From Moraxellaceae bacterium (GTDB lineage: Bacteria; Pseudomonadota; Gammaproteobacteria; Pseudomonadales; Moraxellaceae), in NCBI GenBank assembly GCA_004173455.1, contig SECL01000010.1, forward strand, positions 28,607 to 92,606: a stretch of DNA of 64,000 nt, in the 5' to 3' direction. Positions 28,022 to 39,091 of the stretch are shown in pieces (the first letter of the stretch is position 1; every line of letters starts with the position of its first letter). Below the pieces are notes generated by a model, which saw only the letters and a list, made by a program, of their open reading frames with translations, was not told the DNA's origin and ran no database searches. A program made the translations under genes and the position numbers.

Positions 28022-28128
28022 GCTTGACGGAGCGCCTGTGGAACAGGCTGAGATTATACATACTATTGACTAGTGCAGTATAAGTCCCGTTGAACCTGAT
28101 CTGGTTAATCCCAGCGTAGGAATCAAGC
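28022..28128 (+). promoter_or_regulatory. TPP riboswitch (THI element) upstream of thiC
   Basis: The conserved TPP-aptamer blocks are present in order: GGCTGAGA (28046-28053) and, near the 3' side, CCTGATCTGGTTAATCCCAG with GCGTAGG (to 28120). Closing stem P1 is GCTTGA (28022-28027) with TCAAGC (28123-28128). It binds thiamin pyrophosphate and lowers thiC expression. A downstream TGCTTGAT (28171-28178) can compete for the 3' P1 strand. The rest of the 27782-28207 gap holds the tolC upstream region and no gene. Confidence 0.95.
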
Positions 28129-28198
28129 AACACTAGATCATTAGTGTACCTGATATTTATTTATGGTTTTTGCTTGATCCTCTTCTTTTTTCCTGTAA

Positions 28199-30127
<1,929 letters not shown>

Positions 30128-30133
30128 CGCTAT

Positions 30134-30162
30134 AAAAGGCAGATGATCTATCTGCCTTTTTT
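30134..30162 (+). terminator. Terminator of thiC
   Basis: AAAAGGCAGAT (30134-30144) and ATCTGCCTTTT (30150-30160) form an 11-bp stem with a 5-base loop, ending in T6. Confidence 0.93.
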
Positions 30163-30253
30163 GTGCCTGCGTTTTTTATATTGGTTTGAATCTGCTTGGT
30201 CATAGGGAATTTACAGGGCAATTCAAGCGATAATTAACAGGAGATACTGATCC

Positions 30254-30880
30254 ATGGCTACTACTCAAAATCCATACCTGATGTTTTCAGCCGATGACGT
30301 ACAGGTTTTAAGTCGCAAAACCGTTTATCGCGGTTTTGCCCAGATTGAGCAGCTTAAAATTTGCCATCGCCTGTTTGAAGATAACAGCTTTAGCCAACCC
30401 ATCCAGCGCGAATTGGTCAAACGGCCAGAAGCAGCAGGCATCTTGCTGTATGATTCCAAAAAACAGCTTTTTGCCCTGATTGAACAATTTCGCATTGGCG
30501 CTATCGATGATAAAGACAGTGCGTGGCAACTGGAAGTGGTGGCAGGACTGGTGGATGAAGGCGAAACTGCCGCGCAAACGGTTGTCCGTGAAGCCATGGA
30601 AGAATCGGGCATACAGATTGATAATCCGCAGCTCATCTTTAGTTTTTATCCGTCTGCCGGAGCTTGTAATGAATTGTTTCATTTATATGCCGCAGATACA
30701 GAACTAAGTCACACAAACCAAATTTTTGGTGTCATGGACGAGGCAGAAAACATTAGGCTGCATGTGCTAAAATTTGAACAGCTAGAATCCCTGTTAACAC
30801 AGGCCAGCTATCTTTGTAATAGTCCTGTCATCATTGCTCTGCAATGGTTGTCCATGCATTTGGCAATGACCAGACAATAG
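30254..30880 (+). CDS. nudF: ADP-ribose pyrophosphatase (Nudix hydrolase)
   Basis: A protein of 208 residues with a complete Nudix box in the region from AGLVDEGE through REAMEESGI (about residues 100-122), the metal-binding site. Flanking segments (QRELVKRPEAAGILLYD, LFALIEQFRIG) match the ADP-ribose pyrophosphatase subfamily, which splits ADP-ribose to AMP and ribose 5-phosphate. It lies 65 bp upstream of cpdA, the same pairing as nudF-cpdA in Escherichia coli. Confidence 0.9.
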   Translation: MATTQNPYLMFSADDVQVLSRKTVYRGFAQIEQLKICHRLFEDNSFSQPIQRELVKRPEAAGILLYDSKKQLFALIEQFRIGAIDDKDSAWQLEVVAGLVDEGETAAQTVVREAMEESGIQIDNPQLIFSFYPSAGACNELFHLYAADTELSHTNQIFGVMDEAENIRLHVLKFEQLESLLTQASYLCNSPVIIALQWLSMHLAMTRQ

Positions 30881-30945
30881 CTATATCCGGCAGGTAACTG
30901 CAATACAATATCCTGTAAGCACACAGGTAGGAGGCGGGTTTCGTT

Positions 30946-31788
30946 GTGATTTATCAGGTTGAAATTCCGGCTTCGGTGTTATCGCAAGAGCGTCCCCTGC
31001 GTCTGGTGCAGTGTTCGGACATGCACCTGTTTGCCGATCCAGCCACCAAGCTACTGGGACTCAATACCCAGCAGAGCTTCCAAAATGTGGTCGAGCTGAT
31101 TCAGCAACAACAACCCCATATTGACTTACTGCTCACCACCGGTGACATTGCCCAGCAATCCGCGCCGGAAACCTATCAGCGCTTCTTAAAAACCATTCAG
31201 CCGCTGACCACTGAACCGATCAGAGCGCCGCATTTTTGTATTCCCGGCAATCATGATCTGGATGATTCGTATGTTGATGGCCTGAACATGAACCCGTTGC
31301 CCTGTGAGGTGATCATTGGCAACTGGTGCTGTATTTTACTGAACTCCACCGTGGATCATGAAATTGCCGGTAGCTTTAGCAACAGCACGCTGGAGTACCT
31401 GCAACAGGCTCTGGAACGTCAGCGCAACCGGCATGTATTGATTGCCCTGCATCACAACCCCATTGCAGTGGGTTGTGAATGGCTGGATCAGCACATGCTC
31501 AAAACCAGCCAGACGTTCTTTGATATTCTGCAACCGTTTAGCAATGTCAAACTGGTGCTGCACGGTCATGTCCACCAGATTTTTGAGCAGGTGTATCAGC
31601 AAGTGCATTATTTGTCCTGCCCATCGACCTCGCTTCAGTTTAAACCCAAGCATGACAAGTTTACCCTGGATACCGCCAATCCCGGCTATCGCTGGCTGGA
31701 CCTGTATGCCAACGGTCATTTTGAAACCGATGTGTGCCGACTGGAAAAATTTAATTTTTCCATTGATTATCAAAGTAATGGCTACTAA
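30946..31788 (+). CDS. cpdA: 3',5'-cyclic-AMP phosphodiesterase CpdA
   Basis: A metallophosphoesterase of 280 residues with the dinuclear-metal motifs in order: SDMHLF, TTGDIAQ, GNHDL, ALHHNP and HGHVHQ. CpdA hydrolyses cAMP and so tunes Crp/Vfr signalling. The start is GTG at 30946 with AGGAGG 11 bases upstream. The HHNP and HGHVH spacing and the context after nudF support CpdA over other phosphodiesterases. Confidence 0.9.
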   Translation: MIYQVEIPASVLSQERPLRLVQCSDMHLFADPATKLLGLNTQQSFQNVVELIQQQQPHIDLLLTTGDIAQQSAPETYQRFLKTIQPLTTEPIRAPHFCIPGNHDLDDSYVDGLNMNPLPCEVIIGNWCCILLNSTVDHEIAGSFSNSTLEYLQQALERQRNRHVLIALHHNPIAVGCEWLDQHMLKTSQTFFDILQPFSNVKLVLHGHVHQIFEQVYQQVHYLSCPSTSLQFKPKHDKFTLDTANPGYRWLDLYANGHFETDVCRLEKFNFSIDYQSNGY

Positions 31789-31999
31789 AACTATTTTATA
31801 AAAATAATGAGTTAGCCAAAATCAAACGCTTATCAGCAAGACATTAACTTTGTTTACGAATTAAACTATCAACTTGAGAAAAATCTCTATATGATTCGTG
31901 CGCTTTTGCAACGGCTGGTCGATATTTTTTTGTTTGAAGGGTTGCATATTCCCCCTATTTTTGCGTATAGATAACACGTGTTTGATGAGGATGCCCATA

Positions 32000-32545
32000 A
32001 TGGCTATTGAAAACCAAGATTCTGGAACAAACGGACAAGTTGCAGCACTGGCTGACATTACAACACCAGCACCCAAGCGTGTCCGCAAACCCGCTGCCAA
32101 GAAAACAGATAAAGCCACTGGGGACGTTCCAGCCGGTTTATACGGAATTGCGCCTTATCAGCCCGGTGCCAAAGAAGACTATATGTCGCAGGGTCAGCTG
32201 GATCACTTCCGCAAGATTCTGGAAGCATGGCGCAATGAACTGATGCAGGAAGTGGATCGTACCATGAGCCACATGCAGGATGAATCGTCTGCCCTGCCGG
32301 ATATCAATGACCGTGCCACACAGGAAGAAGAATTTGCCATTGAATTGCGTACCCGTGATCGTGAACGCAAGCTGATTCGCAAGATCGAGCAATCCTTGAA
32401 AGCCATTGAAGAAGATGACTACGGCTATTGCGATACTTGTGGTATTGAAATTGGTCTGCGTCGTCTGGAAGCGCGTCCTACGGCTACCCAGTGTATCGAC
32501 TGCAAAACCTTGGCTGAAATCAAGGAAAAGCAGAACCACGGTTAA
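32000..32545 (+). CDS. dksA: RNA polymerase-binding transcription factor DksA
   Basis: A protein of 181 residues. A variable Lys/Ala-rich N-terminus (to about residue 55) precedes the coiled coil, with the tip motif DINDRATQEEE that reaches into the RNA polymerase secondary channel. A C-terminal zinc finger CDTC-x17-CIDC follows. DksA works with ppGpp to adjust rRNA, tRNA and amino-acid promoters. The start at 32000 (MAIENQDSG) is chosen because GAGG lies 10 bases upstream and the longer frame adds unrelated sequence. It is followed 14 bp later by gluQ, the conserved pairing. Confidence 0.95.
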   Translation: MAIENQDSGTNGQVAALADITTPAPKRVRKPAAKKTDKATGDVPAGLYGIAPYQPGAKEDYMSQGQLDHFRKILEAWRNELMQEVDRTMSHMQDESSALPDINDRATQEEEFAIELRTRDRERKLIRKIEQSLKAIEEDDYGYCDTCGIEIGLRRLEARPTATQCIDCKTLAEIKEKQNHG

Positions 32546-32559
32546 AAACTGCTGGACTG

Positions 32560-33435
32560 ATGCCTGATTTAATCCCGTACAAGGGCCGGTTTGCGCCATC
32601 GCCAACCGGCCCTTTGCATTTTGGTTCACTGCTTACCGCGCTGGCAAGCTTTTGTGAAGCCAAAGCACATGCTGGCCAGTGGCTGCTGCGCATTGAAGAC
32701 ACTGATATTCCACGCATTCAGCCCGGTGCAGAAACTGCGATTTTAACCGCGCTGGGGGCCTTTGGGTTTGAGTGGGATGAGGAAGTTGTTTTTCAGCGCC
32801 AACGCCTTGCACTATACGAAGCCGCTTTAGAACAATTACAACAGCATGACCTAATTTATGCCTGCCAGTGTAGCCGTAAGCAGCTCACAGGCTTGACCAC
32901 CTATCCGCAAACCTGTCGCACTTTAAACCTGCCATTTGAGCAGCATGCCATACGTTTGAAAACCCTTACCCAAACCATTTGTTTTGATGATCTGATTCAG
33001 GGTCATTGCTGCGAAAATTTAAGCCAGACCACGGGTGACTTTGTGCTCAAACGCCGTGATGGCATTATTAGCTACCAGTTGGCAGTAGTGGTCGATGATG
33101 CACTGCAAGGCATTACGCATGTGGTGCGTGGGGCTGATTTGCTGGACAACACGTCGCGGCAAATCTGGCTAGGACAATGCCTTAATGTTCCACAACTCCA
33201 CTACTGTCATATTCCGCTGGCGATGAATGAGCAAGGTCAGAAGTTGTCTAAACAAAATCTGGCTAAGCCCTTGGATTTAAAGCAAGCGCCGCAGTTAATT
33301 CAGCAGGCGTTGCAGGCGCTTAATCAACCGGATGTTGAGGTGGATAGCCCTAAGAAGATGTTGGCGCAGGCGGTGAGTCAGTGGGATATAGGGAAAGTTG
33401 TAAAGAAGATTCAATTAGTAGAAAGTTTTGAGTAA
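32560..33435 (+). CDS. gluQ: Glutamyl-Q tRNA(Asp) synthetase
   Basis: A protein of 291 residues, a truncated GluRS paralogue lacking the anticodon-binding domain. It attaches glutamate to the queuosine base of tRNA-Asp. It has the HIGH-type APSPTGPLHFGS motif, KLSKQN as degenerate KMSKS, and the zinc site C-x-C-x11-Y-x3-C (residues about 98-116). DksA-gluQ linkage is conserved in proteobacteria. The last 40 residues become Lys-rich. Confidence 0.93.
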   Translation: MPDLIPYKGRFAPSPTGPLHFGSLLTALASFCEAKAHAGQWLLRIEDTDIPRIQPGAETAILTALGAFGFEWDEEVVFQRQRLALYEAALEQLQQHDLIYACQCSRKQLTGLTTYPQTCRTLNLPFEQHAIRLKTLTQTICFDDLIQGHCCENLSQTTGDFVLKRRDGIISYQLAVVVDDALQGITHVVRGADLLDNTSRQIWLGQCLNVPQLHYCHIPLAMNEQGQKLSKQNLAKPLDLKQAPQLIQQALQALNQPDVEVDSPKKMLAQAVSQWDIGKVVKKIQLVESFE

Positions 33436-33472
33436 TATCATACAATTATGGAAAATTTCTTAAGATTCTTCT

Positions 33473-33961
33473 CTACCTATACCTTACACTTTTTGTTAAT
33501 TTACTTTTGAATTTAATTTCATAAACCTCATCACCCATAAACCAGCAATAATTATCATCCCCTTCATCAATATCAGTTATATCGCAAAATATTTCAAATA
33601 CTATGCCATTATCAAAATGAATTTTTAGATCATAATTTATAGGATTCAAATTTAATCTTAGCACCCTAGAGCTTCGAAATAGATTTAAGCCATTTAACAT
33701 TGGCCCGTTTCTATTATTCGAATCTCGCCAACTACATATCACAGCATTCGAACTTGAAACCCGCCATGCACAATAAACCATCAATATAATTTCAGCGTCA
33801 TATTTTCTTTCCTCCTCTGTTAGATTTGGGTTTTTTACATTTTTCTTTCTCAGCATTTTTTTACCAAAACCAAGAGATACAATAGAGCCTGTCCCTTTTC
33901 CTGCAATGATAAGCCAGCATTCTTCTCCTAAAATATTTTTGAATGAAGATTCCAGTTCCAT
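33473..33961 (-). CDS. Hypothetical protein, immunity-protein-like
   Basis: A soluble protein of 162 residues with no signal peptide and no transmembrane segment. The C-terminal part (LRLNLNPINYDLKIHFDNG, then VFEIFCDI, then NYCWFMGDEVYEI) has the alternating pattern seen in small beta-rich immunity-like proteins, but I cannot assign a family. The gene is clearly AT-richer than its neighbours, with many AAA, AAT and ATT codons, which suggests transfer. It runs convergently against gluQ and divergently from 34106. No toxin gene is adjacent, so an immunity role is only a guess. Confidence 0.6.
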   Translation of the reverse strand: MELESSFKNILGEECWLIIAGKGTGSIVSLGFGKKMLRKKNVKNPNLTEEERKYDAEIILMVYCAWRVSSSNAVICSWRDSNNRNGPMLNGLNLFRSSRVLRLNLNPINYDLKIHFDNGIVFEIFCDITDIDEGDDNYCWFMGDEVYEIKFKSKLTKSVRYR

Positions 33962-34105
33962 AATTAAACTTTTCCTTTTTGATTTATTTTACAATTCTTT
34001 GAACTTCATTATAAATATAGCATTGGCCAGAAATTTTCTTGTATATTTACCACAGCATCACCAATTACAAAATTAGTCTAAGACAACTATATTAAGGACT
34101 TCCTA

Positions 34106-34531
34106 ATGATAGCTATATATCCACCAGTTCTAGATCCAAAACTTATTGGTACCTATCCTGCTCTCACTAAAGCCGGTGGTGGCTACGTTTGGGATGCTGT
34201 ACTTGAATATCGGGTGTGGTGTCATCCTGAGCAGGACGCTCCAGATGAAGATAGCGATTACTATTATTACTTTGATAACTATGAAGAAGCGTTGCTTTTT
34301 TCCGAACAGATGGCTGCCGCAGAAGAACCTTTAGCACTTGTTCTTCAACGAGAGTATATCGATGAACCAGAGCCTGGTCAGTATGTACATTTTAAAGAAG
34401 AACGAATAACCGAATGGCCTGCTGCTTTTCTCAGCCGGCCTCAAAGAAATGAACGAACGATCCCTGATTTTATGGATCCCAATGCCCCAACTAATCGATT
34501 AGACATATTACGTGGAATAGCTATTCCATAA
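34106..34531 (+). CDS. Conserved hypothetical protein (YPPVLDP type)
   Basis: A protein of 141 residues beginning MIAIYPPVLDPKLIG. It has aromatic and acidic blocks (YVWDAVLEYRVWCHPE, DSDYYYYFDNYEEAL) and a conserved-looking tail FLSRPQRNERTIPDF. I recall this family from gammaproteobacterial genomes, where it is sometimes labelled as a GNAT acetyltransferase. No acetyl-CoA-binding motif is visible, so that name is not supported. It has no signal peptide or membrane segment. It is 42 bp upstream of the RraB-like gene on the same strand, probably one operon. Confidence 0.7.
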   Translation: MIAIYPPVLDPKLIGTYPALTKAGGGYVWDAVLEYRVWCHPEQDAPDEDSDYYYYFDNYEEALLFSEQMAAAEEPLALVLQREYIDEPEPGQYVHFKEERITEWPAAFLSRPQRNERTIPDFMDPNAPTNRLDILRGIAIP

Positions 34532-34573
34532 CTATTAAAACTCTTACGACTAACTTTTACATTAGGAAGTTTT

Positions 34574-34918
34574 ATGAATCGTGACTATGCACAGTACCCA
34601 AATGATGAAAATGGCGATATTTTATGGAATATGAATCAGGGCGGCGATAATTTTTCTACGCCTCGCGAAGTAGATTTTTCAATCATATTTCCAACTGAAG
34701 AGTCAGCTTTGGAATTTGCAATTCATCTACTTCGCAATGAACAAAAGGTGTCATTTACAACTTACGAAGAACACCCTGAACTGCCATGGCAAGTTCAAGC
34801 CCACCCAATTCTGGTGCCAACCCATGCAAATATTTCGAGCTATGAAAGCCAGCTTGCACAGGATGCTGCATCACTGGGTGGGCGTAATGACGGCTGGGGA
34901 TGTTTTGCACAGGATTGA
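34574..34918 (+). CDS. RraB-like protein (ribonuclease E inhibitor family)
   Basis: A protein of 114 residues, acidic, with a compact alpha/beta pattern: DFSIIFPTEESALEFA, then VSFTTYEEHPELPWQVQ, then a C-terminal GGRNDGWGCFAQD. The last motif and overall length fit the RraB family, whose E. coli member binds RNase E and alters its activity. Whether this paralogue binds RNase E cannot be told from sequence. AGGAAG lies 7-8 bases before the ATG. It forms a likely operon with the preceding gene. Confidence 0.7.
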   Translation: MNRDYAQYPNDENGDILWNMNQGGDNFSTPREVDFSIIFPTEESALEFAIHLLRNEQKVSFTTYEEHPELPWQVQAHPILVPTHANISSYESQLAQDAASLGGRNDGWGCFAQD

Positions 34919-34943
34919 AATTTCAATACCATTAGTAAAAAGA

Positions 34944-34967
34944 AAAAGGCAGCAAATGCTACCTTTT
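34944..34967. terminator. Short terminator between rraB-like and ftsW genes
   Basis: AAAAGG-C-AGC and GCT-A-CCTTTT form a hairpin with one mismatch and a 4-base loop, A-rich on the left and T-rich on the right. It can act for both convergent genes. Confidence 0.6.
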
Positions 34968-34986
34968 ATAATTACTGCTAACTCAA

Positions 34987-36159
34987 TCAACTCTCACGAA
35001 CCGTAGCCGTTTCACTGGTTTCCCGCTCAATGCGCAAAATCACCCCAATCATCATCAGTGACACCACCAGCGCCGTACCGCCATAGCTGATAAATGGCAG
35101 GGTCAGGCCCTTGGTTGGCATTAATCCCATGTTCATGCCGCCATTGACGCAAATCTGAATCACAAAAATCACTGAAATGCCGTACGCCAGATAGCCCGCA
35201 CGCAAGTGGTTGTTTTTGAGTGCCAGATAGCCAATGCGCATACAAGACCCTACCATCAAAAATGACAGGGTAAACAGAATGGAAATGCCGACAAAACCCA
35301 GTTCTTCGCCCACAATTGCCAGCATAAAGTCGGTGTGTGCTTCGGGCAGGTAAGACAGTTTTTGCACGCTATGGCCAAGCCCTGTGCCTGTCCATTCACC
35401 ACGACCAAACGCAATCAAGCTTTGCTTGAGCTGGTAGCCATCGCCCTGTTCATCTTCCCACGGGTTGGCAAACGACATCAGCCGTTTGACCCGCCACGGT
35501 GAGAAAATGATGGCTGAGGCACCAGCACCCAATGCCGCAATCAGTACGCCAATAAAGGGTTTGAGCGGTGATCCCGCCAAAAAGAACACCGCCAGCATAC
35601 TGCCTGCAATCACTACCGATGCGCCAAGGTCAGGTTCCAGCATAATCAGCAGTAGCACCGTTCCCATGGGAATCAGCAGGCGACCAAGGCCTTTGAGGGT
35701 ATAGCGGATCTCATCCGAGCGGCGCACCACGTAATCCGCCACAAAGATCACCATAACAAATTTGGCAAATTCGGAGGGCTGAAAGGTAAATCCCGGCAGG
35801 CTGATCCAGCGTTTGGAACCGTTGACTTCCGGCAGCATCAGCACCACGGTCAACAAGCCCAGCACCATCAGCCACAGCAAAATAGTGTTTTTAAACCAGT
35901 AGCGTAAAGGCACTGCATAGGTGACGCTAAAGGCCGTGGCACCCAGCACCAGATAAATCAGGTGACGCTTGATAAAGTATAGTGGCTGATCGTTGATGTA
36001 AGCCCCATACGGCATGGACGCCGAGGTAATCATCACCGTGCCCAGACACAGCAGGCTAATCACGGTAAACACCAGCAGACGTTTGGCGCTGATCTCATCC
36101 AGTATGGCGGGGGTGGCAAACTTACTGTTTTGCCACCACTGGCGTAAGGCAATTCTCAT
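34987..36159 (-). CDS. ftsW: Peptidoglycan glycosyltransferase FtsW
   Basis: A SEDS-family membrane protein of 390 residues with about ten transmembrane helices, the lipid II polymerase of the divisome. Family blocks are visible: GSKRWISLPGFTFQPSEFAKF, LLIMLEPDLGASVV, then EAHTDFMLAIVGEELGF and LPFISYGGTALV near the end. The E-D-F stretch distinguishes FtsW/RodA, and pairing with murD points to FtsW. It lies 25 bp after murD on the minus strand, separate from the ftsI cluster 33 kb away. Confidence 0.95.
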   Translation of the reverse strand: MRIALRQWWQNSKFATPAILDEISAKRLLVFTVISLLCLGTVMITSASMPYGAYINDQPLYFIKRHLIYLVLGATAFSVTYAVPLRYWFKNTILLWLMVLGLLTVVLMLPEVNGSKRWISLPGFTFQPSEFAKFVMVIFVADYVVRRSDEIRYTLKGLGRLLIPMGTVLLLIMLEPDLGASVVIAGSMLAVFFLAGSPLKPFIGVLIAALGAGASAIIFSPWRVKRLMSFANPWEDEQGDGYQLKQSLIAFGRGEWTGTGLGHSVQKLSYLPEAHTDFMLAIVGEELGFVGISILFTLSFLMVGSCMRIGYLALKNNHLRAGYLAYGISVIFVIQICVNGGMNMGLMPTKGLTLPFISYGGTALVVSLMMIGVILRIERETSETATVRES

Positions 36160-36184
36160 GGTTAAATCCTATAACAGCGGCAGT

Positions 36185-37549
<1,365 letters not shown>

Positions 37550-37687
37550 CTACCCTCTTAAACGTCTAAAACCGGAAAGGGGAAAATGGTATCACTGTCG
37601 ACAGGCTTTGCGGTGGGTTTAGCCGCAAAACAGGAAAGATTTTTTGTATGACAGCCCTGAAGAAAATCCACACGGACAGAAATAATG

Positions 37688-38842
37688 TTATGGGCGGGTC
37701 TTGCACTTTTGCCGCAGCCAGCGATTAAGTGGCATCGAATAAAACCGAGCAATCACCCATGCCATACTAAACGTTGCCAGCAAAAATAATAGCAATAACC
37801 ACAGCTTTTCATTGGCCAGCGCAGTTGCAGGCGGCACCATCACTTTGATGAGTCCTAAAACAATTAAATGAAATAAATACAGCTCATAGCTATAATGCCC
37901 TAGTGTGGCGATGACACTTGTAAATATACTGGATAGCTTGCCTACCCGAAGCTGCACAGCCTGTTGCTGAGCTAAACCACCCCATATTAAGATTGCAGTC
38001 CCGCAGGCCATGAAGGTGATGCCAAGCGTATTGGTTTCTTTGATGGGCGCCCACACATAAAACAGTATCATGCCAACAATGGTCAGGATTTGCACGATGC
38101 GGCGTTGAAAAAAAGCCACATTGATGCGTCTAGCCAGTAGCGCAGTGGCACAACCAATCGCAATCCCATCAAAACTGGCCAGATATCCATACAGGTAAGC
38201 TTCGCTGTCATCGCCAAAATGCAGCCAGCGATACACCGGGGCAGCCACAATAAAAAAGCCTAGGAAAATCGCAAACTGACGCGGCGTCTTAAAGCACAGG
38301 CAAGCCAGCGGAAAGGCCAGATAAAACACTTCTTCCACCGATAAAGACCACAGCACGCCCAGCGCATAATTCACCCAGCCATATTGAATGATCAACTGGT
38401 TCATCCAGAAAGTCAGTGCCGCCAGATTAGTCAGAATCGTTGGCACCTCAATACCATTGGGTGCCTGATTGATAAAGGGCTTAAGACCTAAAAACCCCAA
38501 GCCATTGACCATCACTAACAGTAATAGCAGGCATGGTAGAATCCGCGCAATGCGTGACCAGTAAAATGTCCGTATGTCCAGACGATTTAACGCATGCCAG
38601 CGCCCCAGACTATGCGAGGTAATTAAAAATCCGGAAATCACAAAGAACATGCTCACGCCATAGTTGCCATTACGGGCAATGGCCGTGATCAGATTTTGCC
38701 TGCCAACATCAACAGATAGCAAGGTATCGTGCAGTTTGTAGGGAATATTAAAATGATGCAGCAGAACCAGTAAAATAGAGATGCCACGCAACACATCAAT
38801 TCGGACGTTCCGTTGCATCAGCGTATTATTAGAATCATCCAT
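37688..38842 (-). CDS. Acyltransferase 3 family membrane protein (OafA/YrhL-like)
   Basis: A protein of 384 residues with about ten transmembrane helices and the family's N-terminal block RIDVLRGISILLVLLHHF, carrying the conserved Arg and His. It also has FFVISGFLIT and FYWSRIARILPCL. These enzymes O-acylate cell-surface sugars such as O-antigen, capsule or peptidoglycan. The acceptor is not evident, since no polysaccharide genes adjoin. There is no C-terminal SGNH domain. It is a single gene, 141 bp upstream of murD on the same strand. Confidence 0.87.
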   Translation of the reverse strand: MDDSNNTLMQRNVRIDVLRGISILLVLLHHFNIPYKLHDTLLSVDVGRQNLITAIARNGNYGVSMFFVISGFLITSHSLGRWHALNRLDIRTFYWSRIARILPCLLLLLVMVNGLGFLGLKPFINQAPNGIEVPTILTNLAALTFWMNQLIIQYGWVNYALGVLWSLSVEEVFYLAFPLACLCFKTPRQFAIFLGFFIVAAPVYRWLHFGDDSEAYLYGYLASFDGIAIGCATALLARRINVAFFQRRIVQILTIVGMILFYVWAPIKETNTLGITFMACGTAILIWGGLAQQQAVQLRVGKLSSIFTSVIATLGHYSYELYLFHLIVLGLIKVMVPPATALANEKLWLLLLFLLATFSMAWVIARFYSMPLNRWLRQKCKTRP

Positions 38843-39091
38843 ACATGGCTCAGTTTATTGGAATCATTAGGCGTGCTGACCTTAGCAAAATTCCCTTTGG
38901 TTTAATCGCTAAATTACCGTTTATTTTTAGGATAATGTACCGCACTAGCGCCACTGAACCGGCTATTACGTGGTCTTATCTTATATAAAAATATTGGCGT
39001 CTTTATACTGATTATAGCTAGGCTATAGTTTAATGATTACAGAGATCCTTTACCTGAAAAGATCTCTTTTGGAAAAATAGGTTATAACTTT

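Noticed and set aside
28130..28147. Hairpin ACACTA/TAGTGT after the TPP aptamer as a terminator
   Set aside because: It lacks a following T run. It is better read as part of the expression platform.
34106..34531. GNAT acetyltransferase
   Set aside because: No acetyl-CoA-binding motif is visible. The name appears to be a carried-over label.
39015..39070. AGAGATC/GATCTCT hairpin as the terminator of the lipoprotein gene
   Set aside because: The loop is long and the minus strand has no T run after it. It is too weak to call.
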